Below, one piece after another: positions 1-8,860 of a DNA stretch of 64,000 nt. Positions within the stretch are counted from its first letter, which is position 1, and each line of letters begins with the position of its first letter. The stretch covers positions 6,654,001-6,718,000 of the forward strand of contig NZ_CP080531.1 of the NCBI RefSeq assembly GCF_024746835.1. Direction: 5' to 3'. A program made the position numbers and the translations under genes. The notes below the pieces were generated by a model. The model searched no databases and was not told the origin of the DNA. It saw nothing but the letters and a program-made list of their open reading frames with translations. This DNA is from Mesorhizobium sp. AR02. Its GTDB lineage: Bacteria; Pseudomonadota; Alphaproteobacteria; Rhizobiales; Rhizobiaceae.

Positions 1-73
1 ATTTTTCATCAGCAAGGCCAAGGTGACAGTCAAGTAGCGCCTGCTGTTGTTGCCGACGAAAGCGGAGCCTGCC
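1..73. other. window edge, no assignable gene
   Basis: The first 73 bases lie past the stop of the minus-strand DsbA-like gene. I see no complete reading frame, terminator or RNA gene here. A gene running off the left edge on the minus strand is possible but cannot be supported from so little sequence. Confidence 0.4.
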
Positions 74-754
74 TCAGCCGACCTTGTCCAACTCGCCCCG
101 TGCCTTGGCCGCCGCCACCTGGCGGATGGCATCAGCCAGTGTGTCGGCGTCCTGAGCGCCCATCACGGCATATTTGCCTTCAAGCAGAAAGCACGGCACG
201 CCCGATATTCCCATGCGCGATGCCGTGGCGATCTCGGTGCGCACCGCTTCGACATCGGCGTCGGTCGGCAGGAGAGTGGCAACCACGGACGCGTCCATGC
301 CGGCCTCGCGGGCGGCTTCGACCAACACGGCATGGTCGCCGATGTTGACGCCCTCCTCGAAATTCAACTGGAACAGGCGACGGACCAGCCTGTTCTGCAC
401 GGCTTCACCGGCGGCACCCGCCCAGCGGATCAGCCGATGCGCATCCAGCGTGTTCGGCGCAACCTTGATGGCATCGAAGGCAAAGGAAATGCCCTCGGCT
501 TCGCCAAGCGGTTCGATGCGGGCATGGATCTCGCGGATGCGCTCGTCGCTGCCGAACTTGGCCAGCATGTACTCGCGGCGGTCCTTGCCTTGCGGCGGAA
601 TGGTCGGATCGAGCTGGAACGGTCGCCAGCGTATATGCACATCGACATCGCCGACCTTGGCAACCGCCTTGTCCAGCCGCTTCTGGCCAATGAAACACCA
701 CGGGCAGACGACGTCCGACACCACATCGACGGTTATGGCGTTCGCTTCGCTCAT
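74..754 (-). CDS. DsbA-family oxidoreductase (FrnE-like)
   Basis: A 226-residue thioredoxin-fold protein of the DsbA/FrnE branch (2-hydroxychromene-2-carboxylate isomerase/DsbA superfamily). The start is the ATG giving MSEANAITV. It places the CPWC dithiol motif at residues 17-20, directly after the first beta strand, as is usual for the family. No signal peptide is visible, so it should act in the cytoplasm, as FrnE proteins do. The conserved cis-proline region GISGVPCFLL is near residue 185. It lies 17 bases downstream of the upstream transporter gene's stop, so co-transcription with that gene is likely. The physiological substrate is unknown. Confidence 0.9.
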   Translation of the reverse strand: MSEANAITVDVVSDVVCPWCFIGQKRLDKAVAKVGDVDVHIRWRPFQLDPTIPPQGKDRREYMLAKFGSDERIREIHARIEPLGEAEGISFAFDAIKVAPNTLDAHRLIRWAGAAGEAVQNRLVRRLFQLNFEEGVNIGDHAVLVEAAREAGMDASVVATLLPTDADVEAVRTEIATASRMGISGVPCFLLEGKYAVMGAQDADTLADAIRQVAAAKARGELDKVG

Positions 755-770
755 CTCGATCTCCGGATTG

Positions 771-2591
771 TCAGTTCGGTTTGCGCCACCATGTCGGCAG
801 CTGATAACCGAATATGGGCGTCTTCTGCGGATGTTCCAGATAATTCCAGTAAGCAAGCCATTGCTGCGTGTTGTACTGCATCGGCACCATGTAGTAGCCC
901 GAGATCAGCAGCCGGTCGAGAACGCGAACGGCGGCGACATAATCCTCCTTCGATCGGGCGCGCAGCATCGCTTCGATCGCCGCATCGACCGCCGGATCGG
1001 CAACGCCGGCGAGATTGAACGAGCCTTCGGCCTTGGCCGCCTCGGAGCCCCAGCGTCCGAGCTGCTCGAAGCCTGGCGACAGTGAATTGATGAAGCCGCT
1101 CGATCCGATCAGAGCCTCGAAATCGAAGCGCTGCTTGCGTGACTGGATCTGGTCGCCGTCAAGGCTACGGATGCTGACGTTAATGCCGATCTTCTCCAGT
1201 GTGCGCTGATAGATGCCGGCCAGGCGCTCCTCGTCCTGCGAAGCAGTCAGGATCTCGAATCCGAACGGTTTGCCGTCGGGGTCGAGCATCGTACCGTCCT
1301 GCACATGGTAACCGATGCTTTTCAGGAGATCGAAAGCTGTCTTCAACACCTTGCGGTCCTGGCCCGAACCGTCGGTCGCCGGCGGTTTCCAGGTGCCGTC
1401 CATGACGTCAGGCGGCACACGGTCGGGGTAGGGGGCGAGCAACGCCTTTTCCCTGTCGTCGGCCGGATGGCCGAGTGCGGAAAGCTCGGAGTTCTGCCAA
1501 TAACTCATCGTGCGCGTGTACTTGCCGCCGAACAGGTTCTTGTTCGCCCATTCGAAATCGTAAAGCATGCCGAGCGCGCGCCGAACCACCGGATTGGAGA
1601 ACTTCGGCAGCCTCGTGTTGAACAGGAAACCGGTCACGACAGGTGGAATGCCGGTGTCGAAGGTTTCGGCGACCACATCACCCCTGTGGAAGGCCGGGAA
1701 ATCCAGATCGCGCTCACGCTTGACCGGATCGCCGTCGTCGTCGATGGCGCAGAGGCCTTTCTTGAAAGCCTCGAGCTTGGCGTTGGCGTTGAGGAAATAT
1801 TCGATGGTGATCTGGTCGTAATTGTCGAAGCCGCGCTTGGCCGGGACATCCTTGCCCCAATAATCGGGGTTGCGCTTGAACACGATGCGCTGGCCGGGCG
1901 CCACCTGGGCAATGGTGTAGGGTCCACTGCCAATCAGCGGCTTTAGCGTTGTCTTGTCGAAAGTCTCCTTGTTGAAGGCATGTTTCGGCAGGATCGGCGT
2001 CAGCGCGATGATCAGGGGCGTTTCACGATTGGCCTTGTCATTAAAGGTGAAGCGCACGCTGTGATCACCGGTCTTTTCAAGCTTGGCGATCAGGCTCATG
2101 CGTGCGTTGTAGGGCGGGCGGCCCTTGTCGGTAAAAACATCGTAGGTGAACAGCACATCCTCCGGCGTCACCGGCTCGCCGTCTGACCACTTTGCGTTGG
2201 GGTTGAGGTGGAATTCGATCGACTTGCGCTCGGAATCCATGTCCGCGCTGTCAGCGAGCAAGCCATAGAGACTGAAGGCTTCGTCGTAGTTGCGCTGCAT
2301 CAACGGCTCGAAAACGAGGTTGCCGTAGTTCAGATCCATCATGCCGCGCGCCGTCGTGCGCAGGCTTTTCAGGATGAACGGGTTGAGGTTGTCGAAGCTG
2401 CCGACGACGCAATAGGTAATGTTGCCGCCCTTCGGCGCATCAGGATTGACGTAGTCGAAGTGGGTATAGTCGGGCGGCAGTGCCGGCTCGCCCTGCATGG
2501 CGATGGCATGCTTCGGTTCCGACATGGCCGGCCGCGGCGAAAGGGGGAAAAGCGATGTCGCGGTGATCAGCCAAACAAGAACGCGGCCCAT
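771..2591 (-). CDS. ABC transporter substrate-binding protein, peptide/SBP_bac_5 family
   Basis: About 606 residues with an N-terminal signal peptide (MGRVLVWLI, hydrophobic to about residue 22), so periplasmic. The body matches family 5 extracellular solute-binding proteins for oligopeptides and similar ligands: NPFILKSLRTT early, then the WSDGEPVTPEDV segment and GSGPYTI. This ATG was chosen over an upstream in-frame one because AAGGAGACGG stands just before it and the signal peptide follows directly. No permease or ATPase genes of the same system lie in the window beside it. The partner genes may be to the left or elsewhere. The ligand cannot be deduced. Confidence 0.92.
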   Translation of the reverse strand: MGRVLVWLITATSLFPLSPRPAMSEPKHAIAMQGEPALPPDYTHFDYVNPDAPKGGNITYCVVGSFDNLNPFILKSLRTTARGMMDLNYGNLVFEPLMQRNYDEAFSLYGLLADSADMDSERKSIEFHLNPNAKWSDGEPVTPEDVLFTYDVFTDKGRPPYNARMSLIAKLEKTGDHSVRFTFNDKANRETPLIIALTPILPKHAFNKETFDKTTLKPLIGSGPYTIAQVAPGQRIVFKRNPDYWGKDVPAKRGFDNYDQITIEYFLNANAKLEAFKKGLCAIDDDGDPVKRERDLDFPAFHRGDVVAETFDTGIPPVVTGFLFNTRLPKFSNPVVRRALGMLYDFEWANKNLFGGKYTRTMSYWQNSELSALGHPADDREKALLAPYPDRVPPDVMDGTWKPPATDGSGQDRKVLKTAFDLLKSIGYHVQDGTMLDPDGKPFGFEILTASQDEERLAGIYQRTLEKIGINVSIRSLDGDQIQSRKQRFDFEALIGSSGFINSLSPGFEQLGRWGSEAAKAEGSFNLAGVADPAVDAAIEAMLRARSKEDYVAAVRVLDRLLISGYYMVPMQYNTQQWLAYWNYLEHPQKTPIFGYQLPTWWRKPN

Positions 2592-2823
2592 GACCGTCTC
2601 CTTAACAGGTCGGCTTGATGATTCGGTGTGCACCCTAGCATGAGGCGGCTGCGCGCCGGCCAATGGCGTCATCAAGAATTAGAGGTGGCGGGCTGGATTC
2701 GGCGCCGCTTGCAGTGTAACACGCCGTCCGAAGTCATTCTGTTGCCTCATTTCGGCAACAGGTAGCGGGACCACACGGCGCAGAGAAGCCGGTTCCGGGA
2801 TCATTTGAGAGGAAGTGCACGAC

Positions 2824-3453
2824 ATGACGAGCCTGAACAGCAATGCGTACCGCCTTTCGGTCATGGCCGCGGGCGTGGTCGGCTTTCTGGGCGCAGGACT
2901 TCCCGCCGCTTCCGCACAGCAGCAGCCGCAGATCCCACAGGGCTGGTTCAAGGCCTGCACCAAGCAGGAAGACGTCGACATCTGCAATGTCCAGAACATC
3001 GTCACTGCCGGCAACGGCCAGCTCGTCACGGGTGTGAGCCTGATCGAACTCAAGGGCAAGGTGAACCGCAAGGTATTCCAGGTGACGGTCCCGACCGGCC
3101 GCCTCGTGCCTCCCGGCATCGGCCTGCAGATCGATACCGGCAAGGCCGTAAAGCTGGACTATGTGATCTGCTTCCCGGATCGTTGCGTGGCCGAAGTGCC
3201 GCTGACCGACCAGCTCGTCGCCGCGTTCAAGAAAGGCCAGGGGATCACCCTGACCTCGATCAATTTCCAGAACCAGGCCAACCCGATCAAGATCGCCTTG
3301 CAGGGCTTCAGCGGCGCCTATGACGGCCCGCCGCTGCAGCAGTCGGACATCGAGGACCGGCAGAAGAAGCTCCAGGACTTCGTTGCCAAGAACAACCAGG
3401 ACTTCGCCAAGAAGCTCAAGGACGAGCAGGACAAGGCCAAGACCGCCAACTGA
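2824..3453 (+). CDS. invasion associated locus B (IalB) family protein
   Basis: A 209-residue exported protein. A signal peptide ends near ASAQ (about residue 32). The mature part matches the IalB family: WFKACTKQEDVDICNVQN at the N terminus, a VPTGRLVPPGIGLQIDTG core with the typical paired cysteines in VICFPDRC, then a lysine- and glutamine-rich charged tail. The ATG at 2824 follows GAGAGGAAG and is preferred to the GTG nine bases upstream. In Bartonella IalB is linked to erythrocyte invasion. In rhizobia the family is widespread and its role is unclear. A terminator follows directly. Confidence 0.9.
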   Translation: MTSLNSNAYRLSVMAAGVVGFLGAGLPAASAQQQPQIPQGWFKACTKQEDVDICNVQNIVTAGNGQLVTGVSLIELKGKVNRKVFQVTVPTGRLVPPGIGLQIDTGKAVKLDYVICFPDRCVAEVPLTDQLVAAFKKGQGITLTSINFQNQANPIKIALQGFSGAYDGPPLQQSDIEDRQKKLQDFVAKNNQDFAKKLKDEQDKAKTAN

Positions 3454-3482
3454 TCATCGGCTCGGGCATTCTCGAGTCAAAG

Positions 3483-3510
3483 AAAAAGCGGGGTCATGCC
3501 CCGCTTTTTT
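3483..3510. terminator. rho-independent terminator after ialB-like gene
   Basis: A 7-bp stem AGCGGGG/CCCCGCT with a 5-base loop is flanked by an A run on the left and a T run on the right. It can therefore end the plus-strand gene before it and also the minus-strand hspQ transcript from the other side. Confidence 0.88.
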
Positions 3511-3562
3511 CGTTCCTGGCCATGGCCTGGATATCCTGACGGATGGCCGGAATGCCGGGACG

Positions 3563-3886
3563 TCAGTGCCTCGACTGCCGTTTCGGCTCGTAGCGTCCGT
3601 CCGGCTTCTTGTCGAACATCTCCTTGATCTGCGGGTGGCGGACTGGCTCGCCCGACTGATCCTCAAGCAGATTCTGCTCCGACACATAGGCGATGTATTC
3701 GGTTTCCGAATTCTCGGCGAGCAGATGGTAGAATGGCTGATCCTTGCGCGGCCGCACGTCGGCGGGGATGGCTTCGTACCATTCGTCGGTGTTGGCGAAT
3801 TGCGGGTCGACGTCGAAAATGATGCCTCGAAACGGAAACAGCCGGTGGCGAACCACCTGTCCGATCGCGAATTTGGCCGTTTTCAT
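3563..3886 (-). CDS. hspQ: heat shock protein HspQ (YccV family)
   Basis: A 107-residue protein with the whole HspQ/YccV hemimethylated-DNA-binding-type domain: KFAIGQVVRHRLFPFRG, then GIIFDVDPQF, and the family signature around PFYHLLAE and YVSEQNLL. In enterobacteria HspQ modulates Lon specificity and responds to heat. Its action here is inferred from family only. The start at MKTAKF fits the domain start. The longer upstream extension is basic and unlike the family. The gene stands alone, facing away from ubiH-like gene product flow but on the same strand. Confidence 0.92.
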   Translation of the reverse strand: MKTAKFAIGQVVRHRLFPFRGIIFDVDPQFANTDEWYEAIPADVRPRKDQPFYHLLAENSETEYIAYVSEQNLLEDQSGEPVRHPQIKEMFDKKPDGRYEPKRQSRH

Positions 3887-4035
3887 CGTACTCACCACTG
3901 AATTCCTTGACTTTATTTGGCGCAGACTCCGAGTCAATTCAATCCCGAAGCGTTTGAGCGTCTTCAAGCTACGCAGAATGCGGCGCAAAGGTTTTTGATT
4001 GACGTCGCGATGTCGCGATAAAGTCCGCAAGATCG

Positions 4036-5286
4036 CTACTGCTGCCGCATTGGTTTTCGCAGGCCGCCGGCAAGTGCTGCAAAACCACTGCCGGGACGAA
4101 GCCCTTCGCGCATGAAGAAGGCGCGGAGCGGTGCAAAGCCACCGAGCACGCCGAGACCAGCGACGCGTGCCATTTGCGCCGGCAGCATATCGGAGAGCAG
4201 CGACATGTTGAGCAGATTGACTGCGCTGCTGCGCGCCAGGATATCGGGGCGGCGCTTGAAATCGTAGGCGGCAAGGGCCTTGGCCACGCCGGGATCGCCA
4301 CGATTTTCACTAGCAATTCCAACCAGATCGTCAATATCCCTGATACCAAGGTTGAGGCCTTGCGCACCGATCGGCGGGAATACATGCGCGGCTTCGCCGA
4401 CAAGCGCCACCCGCCGATGTGCAAAGCGCAAGGGCGTCACGGTCGAAAGCGGATAGATTTGGCGGCCCGGCTCAACTGTCACCCGGCCCAGCATCGACTG
4501 CATCTGCTGCTCGACCCGCAGCGAGAGCGCTGCATCATCCAGTGCGGCAAGCGCCTTGGCGGTCTCCGGCTTGACCACCCAGACAAGACTTGAGCGATTG
4601 CCTGGCAACGGAACCTGTGTGAAGGGACCCGTCTCGGTGTGGAACTCGGTCGAGGTGAAGGCATGCTCGCTTCTATGGCCAAAATTGAGCACGAGCGCGG
4701 CCTGCGGATAGGGACGCGCGACAGTCGACATGCCCGCCGCCTCGCGCGCAGGCGACTGGCGTCCATCGGCGGCGACCGCCAGCGATGCGCTAACCTCGCT
4801 GCCGTCGGCGAGGACGGCATGAGCCCTATCGGCATCGAGACGCCAGGTCTTGACCGTCGACCTACGCCATTCGATCCCGGAATGCGCGGCCACCTTGCCG
4901 GCAAGCGCCGGGCCAAAGACGCTGTTGGGCAGGTTCAGCCCGAACTGGTCCTCGTCGATCTCGCTGGCGCGGAAGGTGACGACGGGGCTGCGGATCAGCC
5001 GGCTGGTCGCATCGACGATGCGCATGACTTTCAAGGGTGCGGCCTTGGGCTTGATGTCTTCGAGGACATCAAGCCGCTCAAGCACTTTCAGGGCAGGGTT
5101 CATCAACGCTGTGGTGCGGCCATCGGGGGCCGACGCCTCAGGCCCGACAAGCGTCACCGGGAAGCCGGCATCGGCGAAAGCGAGCGCCGCGATCAGCCCT
5201 GCTGGTCCGGAGCCGGCAATCAGTATCGGCGCTGTTTCCTGATGCTCCAAGGATCGGCTTCCGGCTTGCGATGCGAGGCGGGCCAC
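4036..5286 (-). CDS. UbiH/UbiF/COQ6-family FAD monooxygenase
   Basis: A class A flavoprotein hydroxylase of about 416 residues. The N-terminal dinucleotide fold ILIAGSGPAGL binds FAD. The second FAD motif is VALVGEAAHVFPPIGAQGLN, followed by LGIRDIDDL, the typical UbiH/UbiF signature. The family hydroxylates the ubiquinone ring, so a role in coenzyme Q synthesis is expected. Which ring position it acts on cannot be told. The GTG start is uncertain. A TTG about 12 codons downstream (at 5250) would also leave the Rossmann motif intact. Confidence 0.88.
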   Translation of the reverse strand: MARLASQAGSRSLEHQETAPILIAGSGPAGLIAALAFADAGFPVTLVGPEASAPDGRTTALMNPALKVLERLDVLEDIKPKAAPLKVMRIVDATSRLIRSPVVTFRASEIDEDQFGLNLPNSVFGPALAGKVAAHSGIEWRRSTVKTWRLDADRAHAVLADGSEVSASLAVAADGRQSPAREAAGMSTVARPYPQAALVLNFGHRSEHAFTSTEFHTETGPFTQVPLPGNRSSLVWVVKPETAKALAALDDAALSLRVEQQMQSMLGRVTVEPGRQIYPLSTVTPLRFAHRRVALVGEAAHVFPPIGAQGLNLGIRDIDDLVGIASENRGDPGVAKALAAYDFKRRPDILARSSAVNLLNMSLLSDMLPAQMARVAGLGVLGGFAPLRAFFMREGLRPGSGFAALAGGLRKPMRQQ

Positions 5287-5362
5287 CAGACCTGCCAGTC
5301 AAGGAGCATATAGGTCAGATCATGCGGCTTGATCAACGCGGCGATTCGGCCCATTCGGGGGC

Positions 5363-6250
5363 ATGACTGGCCACCAGGACGATTTCAGCCATCTCGACCG
5401 CGCCGGCCGCGCCACGGCAAATGTCGCGCGCAACCCGCGCTTGACGGTCAATATCGTTGTCGGCGCCGGCATCGCGCTCGCCTGGTTGTCGCTCGCCGCG
5501 ATGGCGATTCGCGGTGCCGAGGCCCGGGGCAGTGCGCCCGGCGATACTTTCCTGCGCGGCCTGCCACAGCTGCCGCTGCCCGATTTCCTGGAGCGGTTCT
5601 TCGTGCTCTGCCTGTCGCCGGCGCCGCTGGATGCCAGCATCCGTCTGCGTGCCCTGGCGCTCATCCTGATGTGGTTCCTGATGGCGATCGCCGCGATGCT
5701 GCCGTCCGCGGCACCAATGATCCGTACCTATTGCGAGATCGCCGATACGGCGCGGATCAAGGGCGAGCCGGTCGTCCATCCGCTGGTGCTGGTTGCCGGC
5801 TATCTCGGCGTCTGGCTCGCCGCCTCGATGCTGTTTTCAGCGCTGACGCTGGGCGTGCACATAATCGCGGCGTCCGGCGACATCTACGATCCGGTGCTTG
5901 GCATTGCCGGCGCGCTCGCATTGCTGGTTGCCGGCCTCTACCAGTTCAGCGGCCTCAAGGAGGCCTGCCTGAAGAAGTGCCGCAACCCGTTCTCGATCCT
6001 GTTTTCGAACTGGAGCGCCAAACCGATCCGCGTCTTCCGGCTCGGCGTTGCGCAAGGCATATGGTGCCTCGGCTGCTGTTGGGCACTGATGCTGGTGATG
6101 TTCGCCGTCGGCGTGATGAACATCTTCTGGATGGCGCTGATTGGCGTGTTCACCCTGATTGAAAAACAGACGACGGGCAGTCTTCCAACCCGGCTGGCCG
6201 GTGCGATACTGCTTGTCTGGGCAGCCGCGCTGCTAGTAGTCTCGCTGTGA
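5363..6250 (+). CDS. DUF2182 predicted metal-binding membrane protein
   Basis: A 295-residue polytopic membrane protein with about six or seven hydrophobic segments (near residues 28-50, 92-115, 140-168, 178-200, 225-250, 270-293). It matches DUF2182 (COG5486) through SAAPMIRTY, the YQFSGLKEACLKKCRNP loop and the WCLGCCWALM segment. These cysteines and polar residues suggested metal binding to the family's curators. No reaction is known. Its stop overlaps the upstream possible GTG of the next gene, so it is coupled to the DUF1326 gene. Confidence 0.88.
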   Translation: MTGHQDDFSHLDRAGRATANVARNPRLTVNIVVGAGIALAWLSLAAMAIRGAEARGSAPGDTFLRGLPQLPLPDFLERFFVLCLSPAPLDASIRLRALALILMWFLMAIAAMLPSAAPMIRTYCEIADTARIKGEPVVHPLVLVAGYLGVWLAASMLFSALTLGVHIIAASGDIYDPVLGIAGALALLVAGLYQFSGLKEACLKKCRNPFSILFSNWSAKPIRVFRLGVAQGIWCLGCCWALMLVMFAVGVMNIFWMALIGVFTLIEKQTTGSLPTRLAGAILLVWAAALLVVSL

Positions 6251-6264
6251 GTGGGGGAAATTCA

Positions 6265-6879
6265 ATGACAGATCAGGGCTGGGCAATGAAAGGAGAGCTT
6301 GTACTCTCCTGCAATTGCACGGTTTTTTGCCCTTGCGTGCTGTCGCTTGGCAGTCACCCACCGACCGAGGGCTATTGCCAGACCTGGGCGGGTTTCCGTA
6401 TCGATGCCGGTCATTTCGGCGAGGTCGACCTGTCCGGCCTCAACCTTGGGCTGATCATGGAAATCCCCGGTTACATGAGCCGCGGCAACTGGACCGCGGG
6501 CCTGTTCATCGACAGACGCGCCTCGGTCTACGCGGTCAAGGCATTGACGAAGATCTTCACCGGCAAGGCGGGCGGGACCACATCGCTGCTGTCGATCCTG
6601 GTCGGAAAATTCCTGGGTGTCGAACAGGTGCCGATCACCTATGAGACGCGGGACAAGACGCGTATCTTCCAGATACCGAAGATCATCGATGGCGCGGTTA
6701 CGCCGATCGCGGGCAAGGATCGCGAGAAGGATACGGTGATCACGAATTCGGAATACTGGATCGCACCGGAGATCATCGTGGCGAGGTCAGACAAGAGCAA
6801 GATGCGGGCCTTTGGGCGCAACTGGAATTTTGCCGGCCGCTCGGCCGAAATCTGCAAGCTGGATTGGCGGGGCCCGTGA
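6265..6879 (+). CDS. DUF1326 domain protein
   Basis: A 204-residue soluble protein matching DUF1326. The cysteine cluster CNCTVFCPC near the N terminus looks like a metal or redox centre. The ATG at 6265 follows GTGGGGGAAA and is preferred to the GTG at 6247, which would begin inside the previous gene. DUF1326 and DUF2182 genes are commonly neighbours, which suggests a shared function, perhaps handling of a metal at the membrane. That is inference. The stop overlaps the GTG start of pcs (GTGA), so translation is coupled. Confidence 0.87.
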   Translation: MTDQGWAMKGELVLSCNCTVFCPCVLSLGSHPPTEGYCQTWAGFRIDAGHFGEVDLSGLNLGLIMEIPGYMSRGNWTAGLFIDRRASVYAVKALTKIFTGKAGGTTSLLSILVGKFLGVEQVPITYETRDKTRIFQIPKIIDGAVTPIAGKDREKDTVITNSEYWIAPEIIVARSDKSKMRAFGRNWNFAGRSAEICKLDWRGP

Positions 6880-7709
6880 GCAAGAACACATCGGCCAGGA
6901 ACACACCGGCAAGGAAAGCCGCCAAGAAGATCACGGACCGGATTCCGCGACCGAAGAAGAAAGTCACATGGCCGCAGGCGAGGGCATTCTCGGTCCATCT
7001 GCTGACAGCGTCAGGCTCCTTTCTTGCCTTCCTGTCGTTGGTGGCGGCGAGCGAGGAACGCTGGACGGCGATGTTCTGGTGGCTTGGACTGGCACTGTTC
7101 GTCGACGGCATCGACGGGCCGATCGCCAGGAAGCTCGAGGTCAAGGAAATCCTGCCGACCTGGTCGGGAGAACTCCTCGACAACATCATCGACTACGTGA
7201 CCTATGTGCTGATCCCGGCCTTCGCGCTCTACCAGCGCGGCTTCATGGGCGAAGGCCTGTCGTTCCTGTCGGCGGCGATCATCGTCGTCTCCAGCGCGAT
7301 CTACTATGCCGACACCGGCATGAAGACGAAGGAGAATTTCTTCAAGGGATTCCCGGTCGTCTGGAACATGGTGGTGTTCACGCTGTTCGTCATAGAGCCG
7401 GGACAATGGGTCTCGTTCGCGGTGGTGGTGGTGGCCGGCATTCTGACGTTCGTCCCGATCAATTTCATTCATCCGGTGCGGGTGGTGCGCCTGCGGCGCA
7501 TCAATCTCACAATGACCCTTTTGTGGTGCGCCTTCGGCGCGCTTGCGCTTGCGCAGGCGGCTCTGGCAGCCTTCTATGATCAGATCGGCGTGCTGGGCGA
7601 ACAGGTCAGCACTTTCATCAAGATCGGCATTACCATCACCGGGCTTTACCTCGCCTCTATCGGTGGCATCATGCAGTTCTTTCCAAATCTCGGCGCCAAA
7701 AAGGCCTGA
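6876..7709 (+). CDS. pcs: phosphatidylcholine synthase
   Basis: Condenses choline with CDP-diacylglycerol to form phosphatidylcholine at the inner membrane, the one-step route of rhizobia and Brucella. The CDP-alcohol phosphotransferase motif is present with D77, D80, G81, R85, G98, D102 and D106. The spacing between AR and G is longer than in most family members, which is usual for Pcs. Several membrane segments follow. The GTG start overlaps the previous stop. A TTG 12 bases upstream is possible. The first 30 residues are lysine- and arginine-rich and probably cytosolic. Confidence 0.95.
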   Translation: MSKNTSARNTPARKAAKKITDRIPRPKKKVTWPQARAFSVHLLTASGSFLAFLSLVAASEERWTAMFWWLGLALFVDGIDGPIARKLEVKEILPTWSGELLDNIIDYVTYVLIPAFALYQRGFMGEGLSFLSAAIIVVSSAIYYADTGMKTKENFFKGFPVVWNMVVFTLFVIEPGQWVSFAVVVVAGILTFVPINFIHPVRVVRLRRINLTMTLLWCAFGALALAQAALAAFYDQIGVLGEQVSTFIKIGITITGLYLASIGGIMQFFPNLGAKKA

Positions 7710-7736
7710 TCAGACGCTCCCAGAGGAAGCCAATCC

Positions 7737-8714
7737 ATGTCCAAAGCGATCCGCATCCACGCCCATGGCGGCCCGGAAGTTCTGACCTATGAGGACACCG
7801 ATCCTGGCCAGTCGGGTTCTGGGCAGATTCTGGTCAGGCATACGGCGATCGGCCTCAACTTCATCGATGTCTATCATCGCTCCGGGCTCTATCCGCCGCC
7901 CGGAGGCTTTCCGCTCATTGCGGGCAGCGAAGCCGCCGGCGTGGTGCTGGAGGTCGGTGAGGGTGTCGACTGGCTGAAGCCCGGCGACCGCGTCGCCTAT
8001 TCGACGAATGTCGGTGCCTATGCCGAGCAACGCGTCATCGCCGCCGACCGCGTGGTGAAGATTCCCGAAGGCATCAGCGACGAACAGGCCGCCGCGATGA
8101 TGCTGAAAGGCATGACCGCCGAATATCTCTTGCGCCGGACCTTCAAGGTGAAGGCGGGCGACACGATCCTGTTTCATGCCGCGGCCGGCGGCGTTGGGCT
8201 GATTCTGGGCCAATGGGCGAAACATCTCGGCGCAACCGTCATCGGCACGGCAAGCTCGGCCGACAAGATCGAGCTCGCCAAGGCGCACGGCTTCGACCAT
8301 GTCATCAACTACAAGGAGCAGGATTTCGTCGCCGGCGTCGCCGCCATCACCGGCGGCAAAAAATGCGACGTCGTCTACGATTCGGTCGGCAATGACACAT
8401 TTCCGGCTTCGCTCGACTGTCTGAAGCCGCTCGGCATGTTCGTCAGCTTCGGCCAGTCCTCGGGACCGATCCCGCAATTCTCGATGTCGCTGCTGGCGCA
8501 GAAGGGCTCACTGTTCGCCACCAGGCCGACGCTGTTCGTCTACAACGCGAAACGCGAGGACCTTGATGCCTCCGCGGCTGCGCTGTTCGAGGTGGTGCTC
8601 AGCGGCGCCGTCAAGATCAAGATCAACCAGCGCTACGCGTTGAAGGAAGCGGGCAAGGCACATGCCGACCTCGAGGGCCGCAGGACCACGGGGACGACCA
8701 TTCTCATCCCTTAG
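7737..8714 (+). CDS. NADPH:quinone oxidoreductase, QorA type
   Basis: A 325-residue zinc-independent medium-chain dehydrogenase. It has GLNFIDVYHRSGLYP near residue 38, the substrate-side signature of quinone oxidoreductases, and the nucleotide-binding loop HAAAGGVG near residue 145. No structural or catalytic zinc cysteines are seen. It reduces quinones with NADPH in the cytoplasm, by family knowledge. AGAGGAAG stands 8 bases before the ATG. The 27-base gap after pcs suggests it may be the last gene of that transcript. Confidence 0.92.
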   Translation: MSKAIRIHAHGGPEVLTYEDTDPGQSGSGQILVRHTAIGLNFIDVYHRSGLYPPPGGFPLIAGSEAAGVVLEVGEGVDWLKPGDRVAYSTNVGAYAEQRVIAADRVVKIPEGISDEQAAAMMLKGMTAEYLLRRTFKVKAGDTILFHAAAGGVGLILGQWAKHLGATVIGTASSADKIELAKAHGFDHVINYKEQDFVAGVAAITGGKKCDVVYDSVGNDTFPASLDCLKPLGMFVSFGQSSGPIPQFSMSLLAQKGSLFATRPTLFVYNAKREDLDASAAALFEVVLSGAVKIKINQRYALKEAGKAHADLEGRRTTGTTILIP

Positions 8715-8833
8715 TCCCGCCAGGCTTGCTATCCCTTGAATTTCCGCTGAAATTCTTGAAGCTCTTTCAAGACGCGTGCCGCTTTCCGTTGAGAGCCGGC
8801 GGCGCCTACCATGCTTGCGGGAACACAGAACAT

Positions 8834-8849
8834 ATCTGGCGAACCAGAT
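8834..8849. promoter_or_regulatory. small inverted repeat before BMP transporter operon
   Basis: ATCTGG and CCAGAT form a perfect 6-bp inverted repeat around CGAA, ending just before the GGGAGG ribosome-binding site of the ATPase gene. It could be an operator half-site pair or an RNA hairpin. No regulator gene lies nearby to assign it to. Confidence 0.35.
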
Positions 8850-8860
8850 TGGGAGGCACT

